64,000 bases of DNA from Roseivirga sp. 4D4 (GCF_001747095.1 NZ_MDGP01000001.1:4075001-4139000), one strand, 5' to 3'. Positions 42,758 through 52,691 are shown, counted from the stretch's first letter. Notes: generated from the letters alone by a model not told the origin. Numbers and translations: made by a program.

Positions 42758-42889
42758 AACCCGGATACCTCTCGGTACAATGGTTTTTCCCTTGGAGATC
42801 CCTGCGGGGCAAGACCACCGCATTTCACTTTAGGATCACTTTGTGACGACCACTCTGCTGCCAAAGGCAGCCCTTTGGGGCACGCCTCT
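42758..42889 (-). pseudogene. Degenerate tRNA-Ser with three 22-nt insertions
   Basis: The sequence follows tRNA-Ser at 42410-42494 from the T arm to the acceptor 5' end and is near-identical, but the 3' acceptor part is lost. It is interrupted by three insertions of exactly 22 nt: 42788-42809 (anticodon loop), 42825-42846 (D loop) and 42859-42880 (junction of acceptor and D stems). Each insertion resolves into two 11-nt units of the form 4-nt stem, 3-nt loop, 4-nt stem. Confidence 0.85.
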
Positions 42890-42958
42890 GTGTGTGATCT
42901 CCCGTTTGGGACTGCAAAGATAAGTGGAGTTTTTTTTTGTGCAAGCGACTAGGCTCAA

Positions 42959-43906
42959 TTAAATGCTTTCGGCTTCTAATTTTTTTGTTTTGGCCTTGTC
43001 AAAGGCAGCATTCATTTCAAAGCCTACTAGCAGAATTAGTGAAATAATGAAGAGAAGTAACATTAAGACAATCAAAACCCCGATCGATCCATAGAGGCGA
43101 TTATAGGCTCCAAAATTGTTGACGTAGTACGAAAAACCGAAAAATGCCAGGATGATAGTAAATGTCGAGAATACTGAACCCACACTCATAAAGTGCCACC
43201 TTTTGTGTACCGCAGGTGCCAGGTAGTAAATACTTGAAATGGCAATCTGAAAAACGATGTAAAGGACTATAAACCTCAAAAGAATGATGATGTCAATTGA
43301 GATGTTTTCCTGAATTATCTCTCTAATACTGTTATCCTCTAACAGCTGTTGGCCAACCACTAAGAGCCCGACAGAAATCAATACGGATAGTGCCAGAATA
43401 AATATAAGTACCGTTGCGATAAAACGCATTTTTAGAAAACCACGAGTCTCCTTTGTTTTATAGCTAGCATTGAAAGCGCTCATCAAAGAGTTCATTCCAT
43501 TTGTTGATAAGATGAGCGTAAGGACAAAACCAAAAGACAATAGTCCACCACGCTGCTTATTAATGATGTCATGAATTGTAGAGTCAGCAGCAGCATACAG
43601 GTTCTCTGGAAGCAAGTTTTCTAGAAAGCCAATGATTTGGTCATTGGTAACATCAGGGAAAAAGTTTTGAATGTAAGGCGTAAGCGTAAATAAGAAAATG
43701 ATGGCAGGGAATATCGCCATTGTAAAACTAAAAGCCACACCATTGGCTCTCGCTAACAACCTATCGTTGCTTAGCTTTTGAATGAAAATGACAATAGCAT
43801 CATACAGCCCAACTTTGGCTTTTCCGACCTTGATATGTTGGAGTAGGTTGACCAGCCTTATGTAAAGCGGATTCTCTAGCACAATGGATAGAAGTTTCGC
43901 TTTCAT
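42959..43906 (-). CDS. YihY/BrkB-family membrane protein (315 aa)
   Basis: This is an integral inner-membrane protein with about six helices and the family segment RANGVAFSFTMAIFPAIIFLF and GGLLSFGFVLTLILSTNGMNSLM. YihY/BrkB proteins are widespread but of uncertain function; an earlier RNase BN label was wrong. I start at ATG 43906, which overlaps the thioesterase stop (ATGA). A longer frame to 43954 has no support. The C-terminus is Lys-rich. Confidence 0.88.
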   Translation of the reverse strand: MKAKLLSIVLENPLYIRLVNLLQHIKVGKAKVGLYDAIVIFIQKLSNDRLLARANGVAFSFTMAIFPAIIFLFTLTPYIQNFFPDVTNDQIIGFLENLLPENLYAAADSTIHDIINKQRGGLLSFGFVLTLILSTNGMNSLMSAFNASYKTKETRGFLKMRFIATVLIFILALSVLISVGLLVVGQQLLEDNSIREIIQENISIDIIILLRFIVLYIVFQIAISSIYYLAPAVHKRWHFMSVGSVFSTFTIILAFFGFSYYVNNFGAYNRLYGSIGVLIVLMLLLFIISLILLVGFEMNAAFDKAKTKKLEAESI

Positions 43907-44310
43907 GAGAAGTAAGGTTTTAATACTTCTGTCAGCGCTTCGGGTGCACGGCAAGGTCGGTTGGTCTCCATGTTGATGAATACCAAAGTGGTTTTACCTT
44001 CATTGACTAACGTTCCTTCTTCATTGAGCACCTCATACTCGAAAATCATCCTGACCTTGGGTAGCTCCCTGATGATTACCTTGACGGTAAGGAGTTCGTC
44101 ATACTTGGCCGGTGATAGATATTTACATTGTAAATCATGTACCGGCATCATGATGCCTTGTTCCTCCAGGCTCTTATACTGAAAACCTAGTTGACGAAGT
44201 GCTTCTACACGGCCTACTTCATAGTACATGGCGTAATTGCCATAATACACATATGACATCTGATCAGTTTCGGCATATCTTACCCTTATCTGGGTAGAGG
44301 CACTATACAT
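43903..44310 (-). CDS. YbgC-like acyl-CoA thioesterase (135 aa)
   Basis: This hotdog-fold 4HBT thioesterase hydrolyses acyl-CoA. The active-site segment is VRYAETDQMSYVYYGNYAMYYEVGR, where the Asp and Tyr follow the YbgC pattern. KYLSPAKYDELLTV follows. Length is usual for the family. Coupled to the BrkB gene and 2 bp after the mltG stop, so all three are in one operon. Confidence 0.9.
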   Translation of the reverse strand: MYSASTQIRVRYAETDQMSYVYYGNYAMYYEVGRVEALRQLGFQYKSLEEQGIMMPVHDLQCKYLSPAKYDELLTVKVIIRELPKVRMIFEYEVLNEEGTLVNEGKTTLVFINMETNRPCRAPEALTEVLKPYFS

Positions 44311-44312
44311 GC

Positions 44313-45347
44313 TTATCGAAATATTTTCCTATCATTCAAGGCCTTATGCAGGAGCCTTGCATTTTTATTGTGTTGGGTCAAATCCTTTGCAAAGCGGTGA
44401 TAGCCTGAAAAGTCTTCTCTTGCACACATATAAAGATAGTCATGCTTTTCATAATTTAGAACAGCATCTAAGGAAGCTATTGTAGGTAAGTTGATAGGAC
44501 CTGGAGGTAGACCTCGATATTTATAGGTGTTATAAGGGCTGTCAATTCTGGTGTCAGCTAGAAGCACTCTTTGGATCGTGAAATCTCCTAATGCAAACTT
44601 TACAGTTGGGTCTGCTTGTAAAAGCATATTTTCCTTGATGCGATTGATGTAGAGGCCGGCAATTGTCGGACTTTCGCTGGCGATATACATCTCATCTTGT
44701 ACTATTGCGGCTAGGGTTGAAACTTCCACTTGTGACATACCCAGCGCTTCTGCCTTTGCTTTTCTGGAACTTGTCCAGAACCTATCGTATTCTTTTTTCA
44801 TCCTGTCGAATAAGGCCTTCGAAGAAATGGTCCAATACACCTCATAGGTGTTGGGGATGAACATGGCCATAATCGTTTCCTTATTGAAGCCAAGTGTGGC
44901 TAAATATGCTTCGTCATTAAGTAGGTTCAGAAACTCATCAGGATCGATTCCTGTATCATCGGCAATTTTCTCAACAAGGTCTTCTTTGAAGCGAACATTA
45001 TTAAATGTGACGTCTACAGGGATTTGGTCACCAGCCCTTAGTCTACGCACGGCTTCCAAATTGTTCATATTAGGTTCCAGCAGATAGACGCCCGGTTTAA
45101 CATTGTCTTGGTAACCGAGTGCTTTTGCTACAAAGCTGAAAGACAAAATTTCGTCAACAATCGTTTGGTCATAAAGCTTGTTCCTGAGAGAATCGAAATT
45201 ATCATCTCTGTCAATCAACACCACTTGTGCTGTTTTCTCAATCAGAATATTTGATCCATAGAATACCTGATAAAAGTAAAATGAAAAAGAGGTTAGGATC
45301 ACCGAGAAGATCACCATACCGATCATAAATCGCTTTCTTTTCTGCAT
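44313..45347 (-). CDS. mltG: Endolytic murein transglycosylase MltG (344 aa)
   Basis: This peptidoglycan strand-terminating enzyme is anchored by one N-terminal helix (residues 8-30). A LysM-like region (about 60-130) comes before the YceG catalytic domain: PNTYEVYW, LAAIVQDEMYIASESPTIAGLYINR with the catalytic Glu, LQADPTVKFALG and GLPPGPINLP. I start at 45347; the frame extends to 45389, which would nearly touch the divergent gene. First gene of the mltG-thioesterase-BrkB operon. Confidence 0.92.
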   Translation of the reverse strand: MQKRKRFMIGMVIFSVILTSFSFYFYQVFYGSNILIEKTAQVVLIDRDDNFDSLRNKLYDQTIVDEILSFSFVAKALGYQDNVKPGVYLLEPNMNNLEAVRRLRAGDQIPVDVTFNNVRFKEDLVEKIADDTGIDPDEFLNLLNDEAYLATLGFNKETIMAMFIPNTYEVYWTISSKALFDRMKKEYDRFWTSSRKAKAEALGMSQVEVSTLAAIVQDEMYIASESPTIAGLYINRIKENMLLQADPTVKFALGDFTIQRVLLADTRIDSPYNTYKYRGLPPGPINLPTIASLDAVLNYEKHDYLYMCAREDFSGYHRFAKDLTQHNKNARLLHKALNDRKIFR

Positions 45348-45398
45348 AAGGGCACAAAAATAGTCAATTTGTCCTAACTTCGACCTCAAGTCACAGCC

Positions 45399-46022
45399 AT
45401 GGCAGCGGAATTAATTAAGCTATACGAAGAAAACCCTGAAATCGATAAGATTGATAAGATCGTAAAGGTCTTGAAGTCTGGTGGTGTGGTTATTTACCCC
45501 ACTGATACGGTTTATGGAATCGGTTGTGACTTTAGTAATAACAAGGCGGTTCAGAGAGTATGCCAAATTAAAAATACCAAGCCTCAGGCCTTATCATTTA
45601 TCTGCTATGATCTTAGCGAAATTGCAGAGTACACAAGAGGACTTAGCACGCCTATTTTCAAAGTGATGAAAAAGGCACTACCCGGGCCATTCACCTTTAT
45701 TCTGAATGCCAGCAATAGTGTACCAAAGGTTTTGAATGCAAAAAAGAAGACGGTAGGGATCAGAGTTCCTGATAACAACATACCTCGAGAGATTGTAAAG
45801 AACCTTGGTAACCCAATCATCACCACATCCATTCACGATGAGGACGAGATTCTTGAATATTCAACAGACCCTGAACTGATCTTTGAGAAATATGAAAATC
45901 TGGTAGACATAGTCATTGATGGCGGTTATGGCGCCAATGTAGCTTCCACTGTAGTAGATTGTTCACAGGACGACTTTGAAGTAGTTAGAGAAGGTTTGGG
46001 AGATATTAATGAGTACCTCTAA
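45399..46022 (+). CDS. Sua5/YciO/YrdC-family protein (207 aa)
   Basis: The protein has the YrdC fold: GGVVIYPTDTVYGIGCDFSN, RVCQIKNTKPQALSFICYDL, PGPFTFILNAS and VGIRVPDNNIPR. Close relatives make threonylcarbamoyl-AMP for tRNA t6A. The KxR/SxN sequence details resemble the YciO subgroup, so the exact role is left open. Its stop overlaps the next gene's start (TAATG). Confidence 0.88.
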   Translation: MAAELIKLYEENPEIDKIDKIVKVLKSGGVVIYPTDTVYGIGCDFSNNKAVQRVCQIKNTKPQALSFICYDLSEIAEYTRGLSTPIFKVMKKALPGPFTFILNASNSVPKVLNAKKKTVGIRVPDNNIPREIVKNLGNPIITTSIHDEDEILEYSTDPELIFEKYENLVDIVIDGGYGANVASTVVDCSQDDFEVVREGLGDINEYL

Positions 46023-46657
46023 TGAAAGTTCTTGTTGAATCCCAATACCTACCATCGGTGGCCTATTTCGTTTTGCTGAGCTATAGCGAAGAGGTCTTCA
46101 TTGAAACCCACGAAAACTTTGAGAAGCAGTCTTACCGAAATCGTTGTGAGATAATCGGCTCTAATAAGATCCAGAGTCTGAGCATTCCTGTGCACCATGG
46201 AGGGCGAAAGGTTCTAATTAAAAACCTTACCATAGACTACAAACAGAAGTGGGCCAACAACCATTGGCGGGCGATTCAATCGGCCTATGGGAAGTCTCCG
46301 TTTTTTGACTACTATGCGGGCTATTTCGAAGCTGAAATCAAAGCGAATTGTACTACGCTTTATGAACTCAATTCACGCTTGCTGACATTATGTCTTAAAC
46401 TCCTGAAAATGAAAGTCAAGTTGAATGAGTCTGCGGAATATTCGAAAAATCCACCTGAGGGCATAGTTGACTTTCGATCGGCAATACATCCCAAGAAATC
46501 TATAGACAGTCTGACATGGTTTGAGCCAAAAAGTTATCACCAAATCTTTGGCAAAGACTTTGTACCAAACATGAGCATCTTAGATCTGCTTTTTTGTACG
46601 GGCCCTGACGCTTTAGAGGTATTACACAACTCAGGTGTTATGATTAAGAACAATTAG
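46022..46657 (+). CDS. WbqC-family protein (211 aa)
   Basis: This protein belongs to the WbqC-like family, often near polysaccharide genes and of unknown enzyme activity. Typical segments are ESQYLPSVAYFVLLS, SYRNRCEIIGSNKIQSLSIPV and the NHWRAIQSAYGKSPFFDYY motif. It is coupled to the Sua5-like gene. No glycan cluster is nearby here. Confidence 0.85.
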   Translation: MKVLVESQYLPSVAYFVLLSYSEEVFIETHENFEKQSYRNRCEIIGSNKIQSLSIPVHHGGRKVLIKNLTIDYKQKWANNHWRAIQSAYGKSPFFDYYAGYFEAEIKANCTTLYELNSRLLTLCLKLLKMKVKLNESAEYSKNPPEGIVDFRSAIHPKKSIDSLTWFEPKSYHQIFGKDFVPNMSILDLLFCTGPDALEVLHNSGVMIKNN

Positions 46658-46752
46658 GTTTTTGATTACGTTTCTAGTAGATCGTAAGGTATATCTTATT
46701 ATATTGAAATCGTGGTTTAATGCATGAATTGAACCACTGACAAAGGCAATAA

Positions 46753-49317
46753 ATGGAAGCAAAATTTTCAAATAGAGTAAAAGAAGTGATCTCCCTGAGT
46801 AGAGAAGAGGCCCTAAGATTAGGGCACGACTACATCGGTACAGAGCACCTTTTACTAGGGATGATTCGTGAAGGAGAAGGAGTAGCGGTGAGCATTCTGA
46901 AGAAGCTGGGTACTTCGCTAGAAGAACTCAGAGAGGCGATCGAAAGAGCTACAAAAGGGACGGCTAATCACAATGTGAAGAACTTGGCTAATATCCCATT
47001 GACAAGACAGTCAGAAAAGGTGCTTAAAATCACCTATCTAGAAGCAAAAATTTTCAAAAGTCAACTGATTGGTACAGAGCATTTGTTACTCTCAATCTTG
47101 AGAGATGAAGACAATATCGCTACGCAGATACTAGAGAAGTTTGATGTGAACTATGAAGTAGTAAAAGAAATGTTAGAATACCAGACCGACAATCCATTGG
47201 CATCATCCGACACTGACGATCCAGACGAAGATTCTGGAAAGATGTTCGGAAGCAGCAGTGGATCTGGAAGTGGAGGTGACAGGCCGTCCGGTAAAGGCGG
47301 TGAGAAGTCTAGAACTCCTGTCCTTGATAACTTTGGAAGGGACTTAACGAAATATGCTGAAGATGGAAAGCTTGATCCAATTGTGGGCAGGGAAAAAGAA
47401 ATCGAACGCGTTGGTCAGATTCTATCAAGAAGAAAGAAAAACAACCCAATCCTTATCGGTGAACCTGGTGTAGGAAAGAGTGCTATTGCTGAAGGCCTTG
47501 CACTAAGAATTGTTCAAAAGAAAGTGTCTCGCGTATTGTTCGGCAAGCGCGTGGTGACTCTGGACTTGGCGTCATTAGTAGCAGGTACCAAATACCGTGG
47601 TCAGTTCGAAGAGCGCATGAAGGCGGTAATGAACGAGCTTGAAAAATCACCTGAGGTAATTCTCTTTATTGATGAATTACATACCATCGTAGGTGCAGGC
47701 GGAGCCTCAGGTTCTTTGGATGCCTCTAACATGTTTAAGCCAGCCCTTGCCAGAGGTGAGATTCAATGCATTGGAGCAACTACCTTGGATGAGTACAGAC
47801 AGTACATCGAAAAGGATGGTGCTTTAGCACGAAGGTTCCAACAGGTGATGGTCGACCCGACTACACCAGAAGAGACCATTCAGATTCTGGATAATATCAA
47901 GGAGAAGTATGAAGAGCATCACCATGTAAGTTATACGGATGATGCACTGAAGGCATGTGTTCAACTTTCCGATCGATATATATCAGATCGTTTCCTACCA
48001 GACAAAGCCATCGATGTATTGGATGAGGCTGGTGCGAGAGTGCATATCAACAACATTCATGTTCCTGAAGATATTGTCAAACTGGAAGATGCGATTGAGG
48101 ATATCAAAAAGGAAAAGAACAGAGTTGTTAAAAGTCAGAAGTATGAAGAGGCAGCTCAGTTAAGAGATAAAGAAAAGAAGCTAATCGATCAACTTGACAG
48201 TGCAAAAGAGCGCTGGGAAGAAGAGAGTAAGGCAAAACGATATACCGTTGACGAAGAAAACGTAGCAGAGGTAATTGCTATGATGACGGGTATTCCTACG
48301 AAGCGTGTTGCTCAGAAAGAACAGGCCAAATTGGTCGGAATGGGCGAGCAGCTCAAGGGAAAAGTGATCGGCCAAGATGAAGCGATTAGTAAGTTAACCA
48401 AAGCGATTCAGAGAACGCGCGTGGGATTGAAAGATCCAGCTAAGCCGATCGGAACCTTTGTCTTCTTAGGCCCCACAGGCGTAGGTAAAACGGAGTTGGC
48501 CAAAGTGCTTTCAACCTACCTATTTGACAAAGAAGATTCTTTGGTTAGAATAGATATGAGTGAGTATATGGAGAAATTCTCTGTATCCAGACTCGTTGGA
48601 GCGCCTCCAGGTTATGTGGGTTATGAAGAAGGTGGGCAACTCACTGAAAAGGTGAGAAGAAAACCTTATTCTGTCGTATTGTTAGATGAGATCGAAAAGG
48701 CACACCCAGATGTCTTTAACATTTTACTTCAAGTACTTGATGATGGTATTTTGACTGATGGTTTGGGCAGAAGAGTTGACTTCCGAAATACGATCATTAT
48801 CATGACATCAAATATTGGTGTCCGAGATTTGAAAGACTTCGGTTCGGGGATTGGATTCAGTACGCAAACGAAGAGAGATTCTGAAGATCAGATCATCAAG
48901 GATACAATTCAAAAGGCCTTAAAGAAGACTTTCAGTCCAGAGTTCTTGAACAGACTTGACGATGTTATCATCTTCAATTCTCTGGGAAGAGATGATATTC
49001 ATAAGATTATCGACATCTCTCTTGGCAAGCTTTTAGGAAGGGTAGAAGCTATGGGATATAAGGTTTCGCTTACTGCGAAAGCTAAGGACTTCATATCAGA
49101 AAAAGGATTTGATCCTCAATATGGAGCCAGACCTTTGAACAGAGCCATTCAGAAGTATTTGGAAGATCAGATTGCTGAAGAGATCTTAAAAGGTGATATC
49201 AATGACGGTGATACCCTAAGTGCTGATCATGACGGTAAATCTGAAGAGTTGACCATAAAAATTAAGAAGAAGAGAGCTTCTCGGAAAAAGAAAGAAGAAG
49301 AGGATTCTGCAGAATAG
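46753..49317 (+). CDS. clpC: ClpC-type AAA+ unfoldase (854 aa)
   Basis: This is a Hsp100 chaperone that feeds proteins to ClpP. Two Clp N repeats (1-145), a Gly/Ser linker (160-185), NBD1 with Walker A GEPGVGKS (236-243) and ILFIDELHT, a UVR-containing middle ([18 protein letters not shown], near 455-475), and NBD2 with Walker A GPTGVGKT (573-580). The short middle domain with UVR marks ClpC rather than ClpB. No MecA or CtsR gene is next to it. A terminator follows. Confidence 0.96.
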   Translation: MEAKFSNRVKEVISLSREEALRLGHDYIGTEHLLLGMIREGEGVAVSILKKLGTSLEELREAIERATKGTANHNVKNLANIPLTRQSEKVLKITYLEAKIFKSQLIGTEHLLLSILRDEDNIATQILEKFDVNYEVVKEMLEYQTDNPLASSDTDDPDEDSGKMFGSSSGSGSGGDRPSGKGGEKSRTPVLDNFGRDLTKYAEDGKLDPIVGREKEIERVGQILSRRKKNNPILIGEPGVGKSAIAEGLALRIVQKKVSRVLFGKRVVTLDLASLVAGTKYRGQFEERMKAVMNELEKSPEVILFIDELHTIVGAGGASGSLDASNMFKPALARGEIQCIGATTLDEYRQYIEKDGALARRFQQVMVDPTTPEETIQILDNIKEKYEEHHHVSYTDDALKACVQLSDRYISDRFLPDKAIDVLDEAGARVHINNIHVPEDIVKLEDAIEDIKKEKNRVVKSQKYEEAAQLRDKEKKLIDQLDSAKERWEEESKAKRYTVDEENVAEVIAMMTGIPTKRVAQKEQAKLVGMGEQLKGKVIGQDEAISKLTKAIQRTRVGLKDPAKPIGTFVFLGPTGVGKTELAKVLSTYLFDKEDSLVRIDMSEYMEKFSVSRLVGAPPGYVGYEEGGQLTEKVRRKPYSVVLLDEIEKAHPDVFNILLQVLDDGILTDGLGRRVDFRNTIIIMTSNIGVRDLKDFGSGIGFSTQTKRDSEDQIIKDTIQKALKKTFSPEFLNRLDDVIIFNSLGRDDIHKIIDISLGKLLGRVEAMGYKVSLTAKAKDFISEKGFDPQYGARPLNRAIQKYLEDQIAEEILKGDINDGDTLSADHDGKSEELTIKIKKKRASRKKKEEEDSAE

Positions 49318-49340
49318 CAGGACTACTAAATCATAAAGAA

Positions 49341-49372
49341 AAGCCATTCCGATTATTCGGAGTGGCTTTTTT
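49341..49372. terminator. Terminator between clpC and M20 gene
   Basis: An 11-12 bp stem with one mismatch (AAGCCATTCCGA with TCGGAGTGGCTT) and a short loop is followed by a T-run; the convergent gene ends 4 bp beyond. Confidence 0.85.
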
Positions 49373-49375
49373 AGT

Positions 49376-50518
49376 TTAAGTATTTATCTCTTGAATGATT
49401 CCCCAGAACGTTTGAACTCCTATGTCAATGATTTCATCTGGAAAATCATAATCCGGATTATGTAGATCAGGAGTCTTTTTTCCAGAACCTAAGCCAAACA
49501 TGGCTCCTTTTGCCTCCTTGAGGAAAAGCCCAAAGTCTTCTGACCACGGGTTTGGTTTACGCATGGACTTGTAGGGGATTGAGTACTTGGAAGCAACAGA
49601 TTTAACAATATCGACAGCTTCGCTGTGGTTCTCTGTTGCTTCAAAGGACTCGTGATAAGTCAGATCAATGCCCAAGCTATATTTAGATGCAATGCTTTTA
49701 GTTTCTCTTTCTACAAGAAGCTTCAATAAATCAAAGTCATGACTTTCGAAGGCTCTTAGGGTTAGCCATATTTCGGCATGACCAGCTGACACCCCAAAAC
49801 TCTCTTCACCTATGGTGGTATGTGTGAGCGTAATGAGTGTTTTGTTATTGAATTCTGTAGTTTCTAAGATTCGGTCAAAGCAAAACATCATTTGTGCAAC
49901 GGCCATTGCAGGGTTGTTTCCCGTATGGGGTTGACTCGCATGTGCGGTTTTACCCGTAAGCTTAATCTTCATGCCAGTGGAGGCGGCACAGAATGAACCA
50001 TTTTTACAAAGGATGCTGCCTTTTTTTCTTTTTGGAAGGTTGTGAAGGGCAAAGGCGTAGTCATAATTCAAGGCCTTGAACTTCTTGTCGGACAAGACGG
50101 CTTTGGCGCCCTGTCCTGTTTCTTCTGCAGGCTGAAACAAAAGTATAATGTCACCTTGTTTGGGTCTGTCTTCTGCTAGTTTTAGAGCTACACCGCAGAG
50201 TATGGCCATATGACCATCATGCCCACACTTATGCGAAATACTGGGTATGCCTGAAGCATAAGGTAGGTCATTGGTCTCTTGAATGGGCAGCGCATCAAGT
50301 TCTGCTCTTAAGAGAATGTTGCTTCCTTTTTCTGAACCATTCCATATACCGATGACACCATGGCCACCTACATTTTCGATTATCTGATTGGCTTTGCACA
50401 GCCCTAAAAATTCTGAAATAGTCTTAGCAGTATTTTCCTCGTGCCCCGATAATTCTGGGTTTTGATGCAGCACATGCCTTAAATCAATGAGTTTGTTCAG
50501 CTGGATAGAATCAAGCAC
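49376..50518 (-). CDS. M20-family amidohydrolase (380 aa)
   Basis: This is a metal-dependent amidohydrolase of the M20D group (hippurate hydrolase, IAA-amino acid hydrolase, N-acetyl-diaminopimelate deacetylase). Metal-binding residues: SHKCGHDGHMA, QPAEETGQGA with the catalytic Glu pair, and the C-terminal GLGSGKKTPDLHNPDYDF. The lid domain is near 170-290. Cytoplasmic; substrate not determinable. Single gene. Confidence 0.9.
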   Translation of the reverse strand: MLDSIQLNKLIDLRHVLHQNPELSGHEENTAKTISEFLGLCKANQIIENVGGHGVIGIWNGSEKGSNILLRAELDALPIQETNDLPYASGIPSISHKCGHDGHMAILCGVALKLAEDRPKQGDIILLFQPAEETGQGAKAVLSDKKFKALNYDYAFALHNLPKRKKGSILCKNGSFCAASTGMKIKLTGKTAHASQPHTGNNPAMAVAQMMFCFDRILETTEFNNKTLITLTHTTIGEESFGVSAGHAEIWLTLRAFESHDFDLLKLLVERETKSIASKYSLGIDLTYHESFEATENHSEAVDIVKSVASKYSIPYKSMRKPNPWSEDFGLFLKEAKGAMFGLGSGKKTPDLHNPDYDFPDEIIDIGVQTFWGIIQEINT

Positions 50519-50605
50519 GATATAAGATAGCTATAAAAGGAAGAAGGAGCCCCGTTTGAGCTCCTTTTCTTCAACCAAAATACATAGTATATGAACTATT
50601 GTTCT

Positions 50606-51781
50606 CTAATTATTAACGAAAGGATTCGAAAATTTCTCATCCGTTAAGAAGGATTCATCAGTCAATGTATTCAGAAAAGCAACCAAAGCGTCAATCTCCT
50701 GACCATTGAGGTTCAGTCTTCTTACATTTCCATTATTACCTCCGCGACCTCCGCCTCCTACTCTTAATCTATTGTCTAAACCGGGGCTATTTTGTACACC
50801 ATTATTGTAGAACTCTACCACTTCACGCAGTGTAGCAAATCTACCGTCATGCATGTAAGGTCCAGTTAATGCTATATTTCTTAGCGAGTTTACTTTAAAC
50901 TCTCCCTGATCGTTATTGTTTCCGGTTACGCCTCCAACCCCCAGATCAGTAAGCACAGCATCTAAGCCATTGTTTCTGGCCTGATCGCCACTGAAAGTAG
51001 CAGTTTCATGGCAGTTAGAACATTGCGTTCTATTGCTGAAGAATAAGTCCTTACCTATGTTTTCTAGTTCTGTGAAATTAGGGAAGTCGTCATCTTCATC
51101 TCCGTTGACGGCTACGAGCCCTTCATCATATCTAGATTCGTATGAGACCATTGATCTTACGAATTGTGACAAGGCAAGTGAGATTCTTTCCGAAGTGACA
51201 TCGCTGCTCCCAAAAGCATCAGTAAATAATGGCTGGTAGTAGTCTTGGTCTTGAATCTTACTCACTAGCTCGGTCAATGTTAATCCCATTTCTACTTCAT
51301 CTTGTATGGGCATCAATACCTGATCTTCCAATGTGTTAGCTCGTTCGTCCCAGAAGAAACGTCCATTGTCATAATATCTTGCGTTGGCTAGTCCCATTGA
51401 ATTTCTACCTGTCAAACCGCCTTGAAAGCCGATGCTGAAAGCACCTTCATCGGCAAAGCCTCTTTCTTGGATATGGCATGATGCACATGAAACGGTATTA
51501 TTCCCTGACAAGTTCACATCATAGAAAAGGACCCTCCCTAGCGTGGCACCTTCATCCGTAACTGGGTTGTTATTTGGGGTATTATCTATTCCTGCTACCT
51601 GACCTGTAGTGAAGTGGTTGGGTAACTCAGGATTTGCATAGTTATAGTAGTCGCTTGGTAAATTGAGGATACCTGAAAAATCAGTATTTACCGTATCATC
51701 GATATCATCTGTTACTTCATCGTTTGGTGAACAACTGAATATTAATGCCACCATGCTCATTGAAAAAATAGCCTTTTTCAT
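50606..51781 (-). CDS. Dihaem cytochrome c peroxidase, lipoprotein (391 aa)
   Basis: A lipoprotein signal (MVALIFSCSPND) is followed by two c-type haem sites, CASCH (first domain) and CSNCH (second), as in bacterial CcpA/MauG-type peroxidases. The segment GPYMHDGRFATLREVVEFYN, with the distal Met/His region, is typical. A Gly-rich loop (GGGGRGGNNG) is a local addition. It detoxifies peroxide or oxidises a partner. It is 57 bp downstream of the Spy-like gene, and may be under the ECF sigma system. Confidence 0.92.
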   Translation of the reverse strand: MKKAIFSMSMVALIFSCSPNDEVTDDIDDTVNTDFSGILNLPSDYYNYANPELPNHFTTGQVAGIDNTPNNNPVTDEGATLGRVLFYDVNLSGNNTVSCASCHIQERGFADEGAFSIGFQGGLTGRNSMGLANARYYDNGRFFWDERANTLEDQVLMPIQDEVEMGLTLTELVSKIQDQDYYQPLFTDAFGSSDVTSERISLALSQFVRSMVSYESRYDEGLVAVNGDEDDDFPNFTELENIGKDLFFSNRTQCSNCHETATFSGDQARNNGLDAVLTDLGVGGVTGNNNDQGEFKVNSLRNIALTGPYMHDGRFATLREVVEFYNNGVQNSPGLDNRLRVGGGGRGGNNGNVRRLNLNGQEIDALVAFLNTLTDESFLTDEKFSNPFVNN

Positions 51782-51838
51782 CTCTTACATATTTTAAGTT
51801 TGGGCGCAGCTCTAATTCTTAGAAACTGAGGTACTTTG

Positions 51839-52357
51839 TCAATTCCTAGAAGGTGGTAAACCTCCCGAACCTCGTCCGCCCCTTGGCATTCTACCGTTAG
51901 GAGGACCTGGTCGTTCGCCCTGTCTTAAAACATCTTGGATTAGCTCATCGAAGATTTTTTGTTGCTCAGGAGAACAAATTGCTCTGATCTGTGCAAAGTG
52001 GTCATAGTTTGCTTTTTCGATGGCCGCATGGGTATTCCCTATGCGCTGGGATAATTCAGTTACTTTATCAGAAGCATCGGCTTCGGCCCAAAGGCTATGG
52101 AGTTCCTGTCTGGCCGCTTGTGATGCTACTCTCAAACCTTCCATGTTTTTGAAGTGTTCATCACGCAGCTGATTAAGTTGCTCCTTCTGTTCTTCATTGA
52201 GTTGTAGTCTTTCTTCCAAAACCCGCATTCCTCCTTGACGAGGCTTTTGGGATAATCGATTATGACCAAACCAGATGAAAATGAGAAGCGCGACATTCAG
52301 GGCAGCCAATAAGATCACTACCCATCCAATGTATTTGTTGTTTTTCAAGGAGTTCAT
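51839..52357 (-). CDS. Spy/CpxP-like membrane-anchored stress protein (172 aa)
   Basis: One N-terminal transmembrane helix (10-30) anchors a helical periplasmic domain with LQLNEEQKEQLNQLRDEHF and a second CSPEQQKIFDELI, similar to LTxxQ motifs of Spy/CpxP proteins. The C-terminus is Pro/Gly/Arg-rich. CnrX-like metal or envelope stress sensors have the same layout, so it may act as a sensor on the sigma/anti-sigma pair just upstream. Confidence 0.78.
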   Translation of the reverse strand: MNSLKNNKYIGWVVILLAALNVALLIFIWFGHNRLSQKPRQGGMRVLEERLQLNEEQKEQLNQLRDEHFKNMEGLRVASQAARQELHSLWAEADASDKVTELSQRIGNTHAAIEKANYDHFAQIRAICSPEQQKIFDELIQDVLRQGERPGPPNGRMPRGGRGSGGLPPSRN

Positions 52358-52358
52358 C

Positions 52359-52691
52359 TTAATAGCTGTTTAAGTATTCATAGTCATCGGTATCTGAGAA
52401 GTAGTCTTGAGAAATCAGGTCTAAGTCTGAACCTCCTGTGGTCGACTCTTTGTCAGAACCACTGAGTAGAAATAGACTGGTTACATTCAAGACCATTATG
52501 ACACCGAGAACCGCCATGCTCGTCTTAAGATTGCCAACAAAAGCAAACCTGCCAATGGAAGAAGTTAGCTCGTCTTGCATCCTTGCTTCCAGCTTGCTAT
52601 AGAAAAACGGGCTTGCCTCTGCCTTACCCAACCCCTCCAAACTATTTAATGTCTGATTTATTTTTTCCGCTATGTCTTTTTCAGCTTTCAT
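52359..52691 (-). CDS. Probable anti-sigma factor (110 aa)
   Basis: This small single-pass protein has a cytoplasmic helical N-terminus (1-60), one transmembrane helix (TSMAVLGVIMVLNVTSLFLL) and an acidic tail. That layout and its place directly after the ECF sigma gene point to an anti-sigma factor. I start at ATG 52691, with AGGAG 6 bp upstream; the longer frame to 52727 is unlikely. It abuts the Spy-like gene (1 bp). Confidence 0.75.
   Translation of the reverse strand: MKAEKDIAEKINQTLNSLEGLGKAEASPFFYSKLEARMQDELTSSIGRFAFVGNLKTSMAVLGVIMVLNVTSLFLLSGSDKESTTGGSDLDLISQDYFSDTDDYEYLNSY

Noticed and set aside
42758..42889. Functional second tRNA-Ser
   Set aside because: The acceptor 3' strand is missing and the anticodon loop is split by 22 nt, so it cannot fold as a tRNA without removal of the insertions.
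44313..45347. MltG with a missing catalytic Glu (VQDEM instead of VEKET)
   Set aside because: The second Glu of the motif is kept and a Gln at the first place appears common in Bacteroidota, so loss of activity is not supported.
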